Of a stretch of 14,865 nucleotides of DNA, positions 8,536-14,211 are shown one piece after another. Where the stretch lies: assembly GCA_036378495.1 (NCBI GenBank), contig DASUWI010000013.1, forward strand, positions 1 to 14,865, read 5' to 3'. The notes under the pieces were generated by a model. The model saw nothing but the letters and a program-made list of their open reading frames with translations. It made no database searches and was not told the origin of the DNA. The stretch comes from JAFALX01 sp036378495. Lineage in GTDB: Bacteria > Chloroflexota > Dormibacteria > Aeolococcales > Aeolococcaceae. Position numbers and translations under genes: made by a program. Every line of letters starts with the position of its first letter. Position 1 is the stretch's first letter.

Positions 8536-9429
8536 TTACACAGGAGGGGCGGCAGTGCGCAACGGCAGGCGCGCGTGTGACCACATGTGCGCGCTGCGCG
8601 CGGCGATGTAGCCGGCGAACGCAAGCCCGGTGACGAACACGCTCGGCGGGAAGTCCACCCAGTACGAGACCGCGAGCCCGATCCACATGTACAGGACGCT
8701 CAACACCACCGACAGACCGATGGCGCGTGCCGGCCGCGGCGAGACCAGTGCGGCGGTGGCGGCGGGGCCGACGAGAATCGCGAACGTGAGCAGCACGCCG
8801 ACGATCGGCGTGGCCACCGACGTCGTCACCGCGAGCACGAAGAGGAGCAGCACCGACATGGCCACCACCGGCACGCCGCGCGCCTCGGCGAGATCCTGGT
8901 CCAGCGTGGCGAAGAGCAGCGGCCGGTAGATGGCGCCCACCGCCAGCAGGATCGCGGCCGACGCGACCACCGTGACCAGGACCTGACCGGCGCTGATGCC
9001 GAGCACGTCGCCGACGAGAACGGGAACCGCCTCCGGCGCCGGCGAGAGCGCCAGAAACAGCAGCCCGAGGCCCAGCGCCGATGTCAGGACGATGCCGGTG
9101 ACGACGTCATGTCCGCTCTCGCGACGCCCCAGCCAGCCGATCACCGCTGCGCCGGCACCGTTGATCAGCAGCAGCCCGTAGACGGGGTTGACGGTTGCGG
9201 CCAGCGCCCCGGTGGCGCCGGCGAACCCGATTTGCGTAAGGGTGTGCGCCGCAAAGCTCAGGCTGCGCAGCACGACGAAGTAGCCGACCACGCCGGCCGC
9301 GACGGCCGCCGCCGTGCCCGCGATGTACGCGTTGCGCATGAACTCGAACTGGAACAGGATCTGCAGGTCGTCCAGCGGGTTCGGCGAAAACGGGACGCCG
9401 CTGGTGACCGTCGTCGCGAGCCCCGTCAT
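8536..9429 (-). CDS. metal ABC transporter permease, ABC-3 (ZnuB/TroD) family, second copy
   Basis: A membrane protein of 297 residues with eight or nine hydrophobic segments. It opens with the family pattern FMRNAYIAGT...GYFVVLRSLSFAAHTLTQIGFAG, and carries the conserved ARGVP motif and a VGPAATA segment near the C-terminal half. ABC-3 permeases form the channel for zinc, manganese or iron delivered by a periplasmic or lipid-anchored binding protein. Its ATG lies one base beyond the stop of the upstream permease (TGACATG), so translation is almost certainly coupled. It is clearly paralogous to that neighbour, and the two probably form a heterodimer, as in TroC/TroD-type systems. A short polar tail (residues after about 275) is unique to this copy. 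Confidence 0.92.
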   Translation of the reverse strand: MTGLATTVTSGVPFSPNPLDDLQILFQFEFMRNAYIAGTAAAVAAGVVGYFVVLRSLSFAAHTLTQIGFAGATGALAATVNPVYGLLLINGAGAAVIGWLGRRESGHDVVTGIVLTSALGLGLLFLALSPAPEAVPVLVGDVLGISAGQVLVTVVASAAILLAVGAIYRPLLFATLDQDLAEARGVPVVAMSVLLLFVLAVTTSVATPIVGVLLTFAILVGPAATAALVSPRPARAIGLSVVLSVLYMWIGLAVSYWVDFPPSVFVTGLAFAGYIAARSAHMWSHARLPLRTAAPPV

Positions 9430-9430
9430 G

Positions 9431-10267
9431 TCAGGCGCCGAGCGCGCGGCTCACGCCATACGTGATCGCCGCCATCGACGTGACGAAGAAGCTCGCCGGG
9501 TACGGCAGCCAGTATCCGATCGCGAGTCCCACCCACACGATGGCGAGCCCCAGAGCGACGGCGATCGCCACCGCGCGCACGGGCCGGTGCGTCAGGCGCT
9601 GCGCCGACGCAGCCGGGGCCACGATGAGCGCGACCGCGAGGAGCGCGCCGATCACCTGCGTCGCCGCCGACGCGGCAACGGCGAGGATGAGCATGAACGC
9701 GACGGCGAGCACGCGGACCGGGACGCCGCGAGACTCCGCCACCTCCTCATCGAGTGAGGCGAACAGCAGCGGGCGAAAGATGGCCACGGTGCCGGCCACG
9801 GCGAGGGCGGCGGCGCAGCCGAGCACCACCACGTCACGCGTCGACAGCGCGAGGATGTCGCCGAACAGCAGGGCATACGTCTGGTTCGCATAGCCCGACG
9901 ACAGCCGCAACAGCAGCACACCCAGCCCCAGAGCGCCCACCAGGATCATGCCGATGACGACGTCGCGACCGCGCAGCCGTTCCTGCAGCACGCCGATGCC
10001 GGTGCCGGCGACGAGCGTCAGCGTCAGCAGCCCCGCCACCGGTGGGGCTCCGAAAAGCACAGCACCGGAAGCGCCGGCGAAGCCGACATGCGTGAGCGCA
10101 TCGGCGGCGAAGGTCAGCCCGCGCAACACCACGAACGATCCCACCACGCTGCACAGCACCGCCGCGATCGTGCCCGCGATCAGCGCGTTGCGCATGAAGC
10201 TCTGGCTGGTGAGCGCCTGCCAATCGGTGACCGGGTTCCACGAGAACGCCGCGCCGGCCGCGATCAC
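9431..10267 (-). CDS. metal ABC transporter permease, ABC-3 (ZnuB/TroC) family, first copy
   Basis: A membrane protein of 278 residues with eight or nine hydrophobic segments. Diagnostic stretches are FMRNALIAGT, SFVVLRGLTFAADALTHVGFAG, ESRGVPV and the C-terminal IGYWLPYPASFFVTS. The GTG start at 10267 lies six bases past the ATPase stop codon; an ATG just upstream in another frame stops after five codons and is dismissed. The ribosome site is weak, consistent with coupled translation. With the next gene it gives two different permeases per transporter, where zinc systems such as E. coli ZnuBC use one. Metal identity cannot be read from the permease. Confidence 0.93.
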   Translation of the reverse strand: MIAAGAAFSWNPVTDWQALTSQSFMRNALIAGTIAAVLCSVVGSFVVLRGLTFAADALTHVGFAGASGAVLFGAPPVAGLLTLTLVAGTGIGVLQERLRGRDVVIGMILVGALGLGVLLLRLSSGYANQTYALLFGDILALSTRDVVVLGCAAALAVAGTVAIFRPLLFASLDEEVAESRGVPVRVLAVAFMLILAVAASAATQVIGALLAVALIVAPAASAQRLTHRPVRAVAIAVALGLAIVWVGLAIGYWLPYPASFFVTSMAAITYGVSRALGA

Positions 10268-10273
10268 GAGGCG

Positions 10274-11119
10274 TCAGTCATGGTGCGATTCGCTGTCGTC
10301 GAGTCCGACGACGACGATGCGCCCGAGCCGGTCGCGCAGCACCTCGACGTCGTGGTCGTAGATGGCGCTCAGCCGCTGCGAGGTGATCACCTCGTCCGGC
10401 GTCCCCGCGGTGATGCGGCCGCCGGCGACGTAGGCGACGCGATCCAGCACAGAGACCAGCGGATTGACGTCGTGCGCCACGAGCACGACGGTGATGCCTC
10501 GCGACCGCGCCACCGAGGCCACCAGGCCGCTCGCCTGTGCCTGCCCGCCCAGGTCGAGGCTGGCCAGCGGCTCATCGAGCAGCAGCAGCCGGGGCCGTGT
10601 CACCAGCGCCTCGGCAAGCAGCAGGCGCTGCTGCTCGCCGCCGCTCAGATGGCCGACCGCGCGGTCGGCGTACGCCGTGGCGCCGACGGCCTCGATGGCC
10701 TCGTCGACCATCTCCCGCTTGATGCGGCGTTCAGCCGCTGAGAGCGGTACGCCGAAGCGGGTGCCGTCCACACCGAGTGCCACGAGGTCGCGCGCACGGA
10801 CATACAGGTCGCGGTCGAACGCCCGCCGCTGGGGCACGTATCCCACCTGACGCCGTGCGCTGCGCGGATCCTCGCCGGCGACGCGGACACTTCCCGCATT
10901 CAGGGACACGAGGCCGAGCAGCACGCGCAGCAGCGTCGTCTTGCCGGCGCCGTTCGGGCCAAGAACGACCAGAAATTCGCCGTCGCGAATCGTGAGATCG
11001 GCGTTGCGCCAGATCCACCGGCCACCGGCGCGAACTCCTGCCTGGCGCAGCGCAACCGCGGGCGCGTCCGGCGGCGCGCGCTCGACCGAATCCTGCGTCC
11101 GGATCCCGCTCGCGCTCAC
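10274..11119 (-). CDS. znuC: metal ABC transporter ATP-binding protein (ZnuC/TroB type)
   Basis: This 281-residue ATPase powers metal import at the cytoplasmic face. All nucleotide-binding motifs are intact: Walker A GPNGAGKTT (54-62), Q-loop Gln97, signature LSGGE (158-162), Walker B LLLLDEP with Asp182-Glu183, D-loop SLD, and switch His216. The start is GTG at 11119, which overlaps the TGA stop of the binding-protein gene (GTGA), the usual operon overlap. The same frame stays open much further upstream across that gene, but that extension is the shadow of the binding-protein gene. Family-specific residues do not separate zinc from manganese; the symbol follows the neighbouring Fur-type regulator and is provisional. 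Confidence 0.93.
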   Translation of the reverse strand: MSASGIRTQDSVERAPPDAPAVALRQAGVRAGGRWIWRNADLTIRDGEFLVVLGPNGAGKTTLLRVLLGLVSLNAGSVRVAGEDPRSARRQVGYVPQRRAFDRDLYVRARDLVALGVDGTRFGVPLSAAERRIKREMVDEAIEAVGATAYADRAVGHLSGGEQQRLLLAEALVTRPRLLLLDEPLASLDLGGQAQASGLVASVARSRGITVVLVAHDVNPLVSVLDRVAYVAGGRITAGTPDEVITSQRLSAIYDHDVEVLRDRLGRIVVVGLDDSESHHD

Positions 11120-12057
11120 TGCGCCCGCCGCGACGCGATGAGCGCGTTCTGCAGGGCGTTCAGCTCGCCGGCCATCCAGAGCTGAAAGCTCGTGCCCGGT
11201 GGCTCGATGGTCTCGGTGACACCCACCACGGGTATGTTCTCCTGGGTGGCAAGCTGGCGCAGGTTGGTGGTCACGTCGGTGGCCGTCTGCCGGTTGTACA
11301 CGAGCACCGTCGCCTCCTTGCTCTGCAGCTGCTGGTTGAACTCGGCCACCGTCGCGGCCGGCGGATCGTTGCCCTCCGACACCGCCTGCATGAACGCCGG
11401 CGGGCTGATCACGTTCAGGCCGAGCGCAGCGGCCATGTAGACAAAGATGCTCTCCGTCGACGCGATCTTGCGGCCGGAGAACTGCTGCTTGATCGACGCG
11501 ATGCGATCGTGATACGGCTGCAACGCCGTTTCGAGCGCGGTGCGCTGTTGCATGAAGTACGAGGAGTCGGCGCTGTCGATCGCGCTCAGGTCCGTGGTGA
11601 TGCGGTCGGCGACCTGGGTGACGAAGGCCGGGCCGTACCAGAAGTGCGGGTTGTCTCCCTCGTGCTTGCCCAGCAGGGCGGCGACATCGAGCACTCTGCG
11701 GCTCGTGTCCTGGTTGGCGTTCAGCAGGCTGCTTGCCCAGTTGTCGTAGCCGGCGCCGTTGACGATGACGTACTGAGCGATGGCGAAGGCGCGCGCGTTG
11801 CCGGCGCTCGACTGATAGTCGTGTGGATCGACGTTGGGGTCGGTGACAACACTGGTGACGCTGACGTGAGAACCGCCGAGCTGGGTGACCAGGCTGCCCC
11901 AGAAGTTCTCGGCCGCCACCACCCGGATGGCGCCGCCCGCGGCCGTGCCGCCGCCGCCCGACTCGCATGCCGCGGCGCCGAGCGCGAACGCGGTCAGGAC
12001 CGCTAGAGCCGCGGCCCCGCGGACCGGGGCGGCACGCTGGGCGGTGCGGCGCCACAT
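11116..12057 (-). CDS. znuA: metal ABC transporter substrate-binding protein (ZnuA/TroA family)
   Basis: A secreted or lipid-anchored receptor of 313 residues. A signal peptide (Arg3-Arg4, hydrophobic core 15-30) ends in LGAAAC with Cys31; the lipobox is imperfect because Ala, not Leu, is at -3. Likely metal ligands by family position are His79 (VDPHDY), His138 (NPHFWYG), Glu202 (STESIFVYMA) and Glu282 (TETIEPPG). There is no His-rich loop as in E. coli ZnuA, and Glu at the third site resembles the manganese proteins PsaA and MntC, so zinc versus manganese is open. The ATG at 12057 has an excellent GGAGG seven bases upstream; an open extension beyond it is intergenic. It is the first gene of the operon and diverges from the Fur-family gene across a repeated operator. 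Confidence 0.92.
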   Translation of the reverse strand: MWRRTAQRAAPVRGAAALAVLTAFALGAAACESGGGGTAAGGAIRVVAAENFWGSLVTQLGGSHVSVTSVVTDPNVDPHDYQSSAGNARAFAIAQYVIVNGAGYDNWASSLLNANQDTSRRVLDVAALLGKHEGDNPHFWYGPAFVTQVADRITTDLSAIDSADSSYFMQQRTALETALQPYHDRIASIKQQFSGRKIASTESIFVYMAAALGLNVISPPAFMQAVSEGNDPPAATVAEFNQQLQSKEATVLVYNRQTATDVTTNLRQLATQENIPVVGVTETIEPPGTSFQLWMAGELNALQNALIASRRAQ

Positions 12058-12087
12058 CTCACAACCTCCAACCGCTCTGCAACAAGG

Positions 12088-12134
12088 TTGCGCATGAATA
12101 TTGCACAAACGACATGCGCAAGGCAAGTGCGCAA
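12088..12134. promoter_or_regulatory. four-site operator array (13-bp period) between the metal-uptake operon and the Fur-family gene
   Basis: Four octamers start at 12088, 12101, 12114 and 12127, exactly 13 bases apart: TTGCGCAT, TTGCACAA, ATGCGCAA and GTGCGCAA. The core TGCGCA is itself palindromic. The outer arms of the first three sites also form a perfect 9-bp inverted repeat, TTGCGCATG (12088-12096) with CATGCGCAA (12113-12121). The array lies over the predicted znuA promoter (minus strand -10 AATATT at 12102-12097, -35 TTGCCT at 12126-12121) and ends four bases before the repressor's -10 box. Fur-family proteins bind palindromes as dimers and often control themselves and the adjacent transporter. 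That this array is the operator is inferred from position and symmetry. Confidence 0.65.
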
Positions 12135-12137
12135 CGC

Positions 12138-12143
12138 TATACT
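12138..12143 (+). promoter_or_regulatory. -10 box of a probable leaderless promoter for the Fur-family gene
   Basis: TATACT matches the -10 consensus at five of six positions and ends seven bases before the ATG at 12151, placing the transcription start at or within a base of the start codon. No ribosome site lies in between. No good -35 is present at standard spacing; the last octamer of the operator array occupies part of the spacer. Confidence 0.6.
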
Positions 12144-12150
12144 CAACTCG

Positions 12151-12537
12151 ATGCCGCGCCCCAGCCCGGTGACCGACGCCGTTCGCCTCCTGTTCCAGAC
12201 CCCGGGCCGCCATGCCTGGTCGATCGACGAGCTGCACGACGCGGTGCGCGAGTCGCTCGGCTCCGCCGACTATTCCTCAGTGTTTCGCGCCGTCACGCTG
12301 CTGGAGCGAGAGGGCACGGTGGACCGCATCGACCTGGGTGAGGGCCGGGCTCGCTTCGAGGTGCGCGACGGGCATCACGAGCACATCCGCTGCGAACGCT
12401 GCGGGCGCGTCGACGAGGTGCCCGGCTGCGTGCTCGACGACGTCGTGGCGCAGACACAGGCGATGACGGGGTTCACCGTCACCAGCCACAAGGTTGTGTT
12501 CGCCGGCGTTTGCCGCGACTGCGCGCCCACCCGCTGA
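12151..12537 (+). CDS. zur: Fur-family metal-responsive repressor, probably Zur
   Basis: A cytoplasmic repressor of 128 residues. An N-terminal winged helix (about 5-70) contains the recognition-helix region SSVFRAVTLLEREGTVDRI. A C-terminal dimerisation domain follows with HHEH (75-78), Cys81-x-x-Cys84, His113 and Cys121-x-x-Cys124. The two Cys pairs match the structural zinc site of the family, and the HHEH motif contributes to the sensory site. The open frame extends upstream to 12088, but the ATG at 12151 is chosen because the conserved fold starts there and a TATACT box sits seven bases upstream. It diverges from the metal-uptake operon across a symmetric operator, so it probably represses both. 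Zur is favoured over Mur or Fur only by that neighbourhood. Confidence 0.88.
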   Translation: MPRPSPVTDAVRLLFQTPGRHAWSIDELHDAVRESLGSADYSSVFRAVTLLEREGTVDRIDLGEGRARFEVRDGHHEHIRCERCGRVDEVPGCVLDDVVAQTQAMTGFTVTSHKVVFAGVCRDCAPTR

Positions 12538-12541
12538 TATC

Positions 12542-12566
12542 TGCGACGACAAGCGCAGTCGTCGCA
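12542..12566. promoter_or_regulatory. perfect 9-bp inverted repeat upstream of the pseudokinase gene
   Basis: TGCGACGAC (12542-12550) and GTCGTCGCA (12558-12566) are exact inverted copies around a 7-base loop. The repeat begins four bases after the Fur-family stop codon, so it could be a terminator hairpin, but no T-run follows. It also overlaps the first two bases of the CATACT box of the next gene, so it could be an operator. Confidence 0.5.
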
Positions 12567-12570
12567 TACT
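12565..12570 (+). promoter_or_regulatory. possible -10 box for the pseudokinase gene
   Basis: CATACT ends nine bases before the ATG at 12580, predicting a leader of only zero to three bases. The resemblance to GATACT at 5383 and TATACT at 12138 supports the call; a -35 is not evident. Confidence 0.4.
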
Positions 12571-12579
12571 GGCGCAGCA

Positions 12580-13701
12580 ATGACCCCGGCCACGGAGGGT
12601 GGTGGGAGCGACGCCCGCGGCGTTTCGCTGCAGGCCGTCATAGAGCGCGCCGGTATGCCGCCGCCGGCTGCTGCGCTGCTGCTGCTCGATGACGTCCTCG
12701 AACGCCTGGAGCACACCAGAGCCGCCGGCGTCGAGGTCGACCTGCAGCCGGCGAGCGTGTTCGTCGACCACCACGGCCGCTGCAACGTCCGCACGCTCAA
12801 CGACGTCAGCGGCCTCGCGGGAAGCCCCGCGCTCCGTGCACGCTATACGGCCCCGGAGGTCCGCCACGGCGGCCGGCCCGGAGCCGCGAGCGACGTCTAC
12901 GCGGCCACGGCGGTGTTCGTCGAGGCCCTCACCGCGATGCCCCCGGATGCCGCTCGCAGCACGATTCTCGCGGCGGAAGGAGATAGCCCGGCACCGCCCG
13001 GCATCCGGCGCCTGGTCGAGTCGGGCCTCGCCGACGACCCCGCGGACCGCCCCGCCAGTGCGGCGGACTTCCGCCTGGCTGTGGCGTCGGCTGCGCTGGA
13101 GGCCTTTCCCGCGTTCGACTGGCGCACCCGGGGACGCTCCTGGCTGTCCGCAGCCTCACCGGAGGCCGAGCCGGCGCCCACGCCCACGCGCTCCTACACG
13201 CCGTCGTTCACGCCATCCTTCACGCCGTCGTTCACGCCCCCGTTCGGCGGCGGGCCGGCGCCACCCTATGGCAGGAATGCCGGCGATGACCAGGCCCCCG
13301 CCCCGGGGATGTTCTGGCGCCTGCTCCACGGTGACCGGTCTGTGGTGGCAGGCTTTCTCATCACGGTCAGCGGGCTGCTCCTGATCATCATCGGGGCGGG
13401 CGCCGCCTCCGGCCTTTCAGGGCCACGAATCAGCGCGGCCAGCACGTCGCCGACTGCGCCCCCGGCGCCGACCGACCTGGTGCCCACGCCGGAGGACGTC
13501 GGCTCGGAGTTCATCCCCGTGGCCCCGCCGCCCCCGCCGGCCCCGAGCGCCTCGCCGAGCGTGAGCCCCTCTCCGTCTCCCACCGACGTGCCGACACCGC
13601 TGCCCAGCGATCAGCCGCCGCCCTCGTTCGTCATCGAGGCGACGCCGACGCCGACTCCCGTACCGACACCGCCGAACTGCCTCATCTTCTGCCCGGGTTG
13701 A
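12580..13701 (+). CDS. membrane-anchored pseudokinase: Ser/Thr-kinase C-lobe without N-lobe
   Basis: A protein of 373 residues. Residues 15-175 align by eye with the C-lobe of bacterial Ser/Thr kinases. A helix (LLLLDDVLERLEHTRAAG) is followed by VDLQPASVFV in place of HRDxKPxNxLx, then RYTAPEV (APE at 91-93), SDVYA with Asp105, and a final DPADRPASAADF (PDxRPS-like). The glycine loop, ATP-binding Lys and whole N-lobe are absent; the catalytic Lys is Gln56, the metal-binding Asn is Ser59, and no DFG is clear, so catalysis is unlikely. A low-complexity TPSF-repeat linker follows, one membrane helix (about 254-279), and a Pro/Ser/Thr-rich outer tail ending NCLIFCPG. The inside-kinase, outside-tail order copies PknB-type receptors. 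It probably binds a partner or scaffold; the ligand is unknown. It follows the repressor by 42 bases. Confidence 0.75.
   Translation: MTPATEGGGSDARGVSLQAVIERAGMPPPAAALLLLDDVLERLEHTRAAGVEVDLQPASVFVDHHGRCNVRTLNDVSGLAGSPALRARYTAPEVRHGGRPGAASDVYAATAVFVEALTAMPPDAARSTILAAEGDSPAPPGIRRLVESGLADDPADRPASAADFRLAVASAALEAFPAFDWRTRGRSWLSAASPEAEPAPTPTRSYTPSFTPSFTPSFTPPFGGGPAPPYGRNAGDDQAPAPGMFWRLLHGDRSVVAGFLITVSGLLLIIIGAGAASGLSGPRISAASTSPTAPPAPTDLVPTPEDVGSEFIPVAPPPPPAPSASPSVSPSPSPTDVPTPLPSDQPPPSFVIEATPTPTPVPTPPNCLIFCPG
13195..13242 (+). repeat. four tandem 12-bp units encoding a (F/Y)TPx linker repeat
   Basis: Four 12-base units resembling TTCACGCCGTCG run head to tail inside the pseudokinase gene (with TACACG at the first and CCCCCG at the last). 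They encode YTPS-FTPS-FTPS-FTPP, part of the flexible juxtamembrane linker. In-frame unit length means copy number can change without breaking the gene. Confidence 0.85.
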
Positions 13702-13718
13702 CGGGCGCCGCGCGCGTC
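13700..13718. terminator. weak GC-rich hairpin between convergent genes
   Basis: GACG at 13700 pairs with CGTC at 13715-13718, and an inner GCG/CGC pair extends the stem after one mismatch, leaving a 3-base loop. It begins at the pseudokinase stop codon and is followed by CTTCT rather than a real T-run. It may end plus-strand transcription in the 42-base gap before the receiver gene, but the call is tentative. Confidence 0.25.
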
Positions 13719-13743
13719 CTTCTGATCGCGGTGGCGGGCTGGC

Positions 13744-14148
13744 CTACGCTGCAGTCCACTCCGCGGTCAGCGTCGAGAGCTGCGCCGGAGTCGTCTCCGA
13801 CTTCAGCAGCACCTCGCGCGCGCCGAGCTTGATGCCCGTCGACCGGAGGTCGGGTTCGTCGTAGTTGGTGAGGATGACGACCGGAACCTCAGCGGACGCG
13901 GGGTCGCTGCGCAGCTCGCGCAGCACGGTCAGCCCATCCACCTTCGGAAGGCGTAGGTCGAGCAGGATGAGGTTGGGAACGCCGGATCGCGCCATCTCCA
14001 GCCCCTGCTCGCCGTCATGTGCGACCGCGACCGTGTAGCCATCACGCGACAGCCTGCCGCCGTACAGGTCCGCGATCGCGGTGTCGTCCTCGATGAGCAG
14101 GACCTGGATGTGCTTGTCCATCCCCATTTCCTTGAACACCCCCTGCAT
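13744..14148 (-). CDS. single-domain response regulator (receiver only)
   Basis: A protein of 134 residues consisting of one receiver domain with no output domain. Acidic-pocket Asp21-Asp22 (LLIEDD), phosphoacceptor Asp64 (LILLDLRLPKVDG), switch Thr94 (VVILTN) and conserved Lys116 (LLKS) are all present, so phosphorylation should work. Stand-alone receivers act through protein contacts or phosphorelay. The start at 14148 has GGAGG six bases upstream; a second ATG at 14121, also behind a purine-rich stretch, is possible and would remove a short N-terminal extension (MQGVFKEMG). The sensor kinase gene lies 63 bases upstream on the same strand, making it the natural partner, although this gene also has its own promoter. 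Confidence 0.9.
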   Translation of the reverse strand: MQGVFKEMGMDKHIQVLLIEDDTAIADLYGGRLSRDGYTVAVAHDGEQGLEMARSGVPNLILLDLRLPKVDGLTVLRELRSDPASAEVPVVILTNYDEPDLRSTGIKLGAREVLLKSETTPAQLSTLTAEWTAA

Positions 14149-14170
14149 GGCACCCCTCCGTGCGCATGCG

Positions 14171-14200
14171 GTTATACGCGCCGACCGACGCGCGGGTCAA
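14171..14200 (-). promoter_or_regulatory. sigma-70-type promoter for the receiver gene
   Basis: Minus strand: TTGACC at 14200-14195 and TATAAC at 14176-14171, separated by 18 bases. This is the best promoter match in the window. Transcription would start near 14164, giving a leader of about 16 bases containing GGAGGGG. It lies between the sensor kinase and its putative partner, so the receiver can be expressed independently of the kinase. Confidence 0.7.
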
Positions 14201-14211
14201 TGGCCAGTTTT

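Noticed and set aside
8587..9465. Plus-strand open frame of 292 codons opposite the second permease
   Set aside because: The product is Arg/His/Gln/Asp-rich low complexity, while the minus strand encodes a clear ABC-3 permease.
10274..12055. A 593-codon frame suggesting a large N-terminal extension of the ATPase
   Set aside because: The upstream part is the shadow of the binding-protein gene; the ABC fold starts right after the GTG at 11119, which forms a GTGA overlap.
12088..12150. N-terminal extension of the Fur-family protein from a TTG at 12088
   Set aside because: It would translate the operator array and the -10 box, and the family fold begins at the ATG at 12151.
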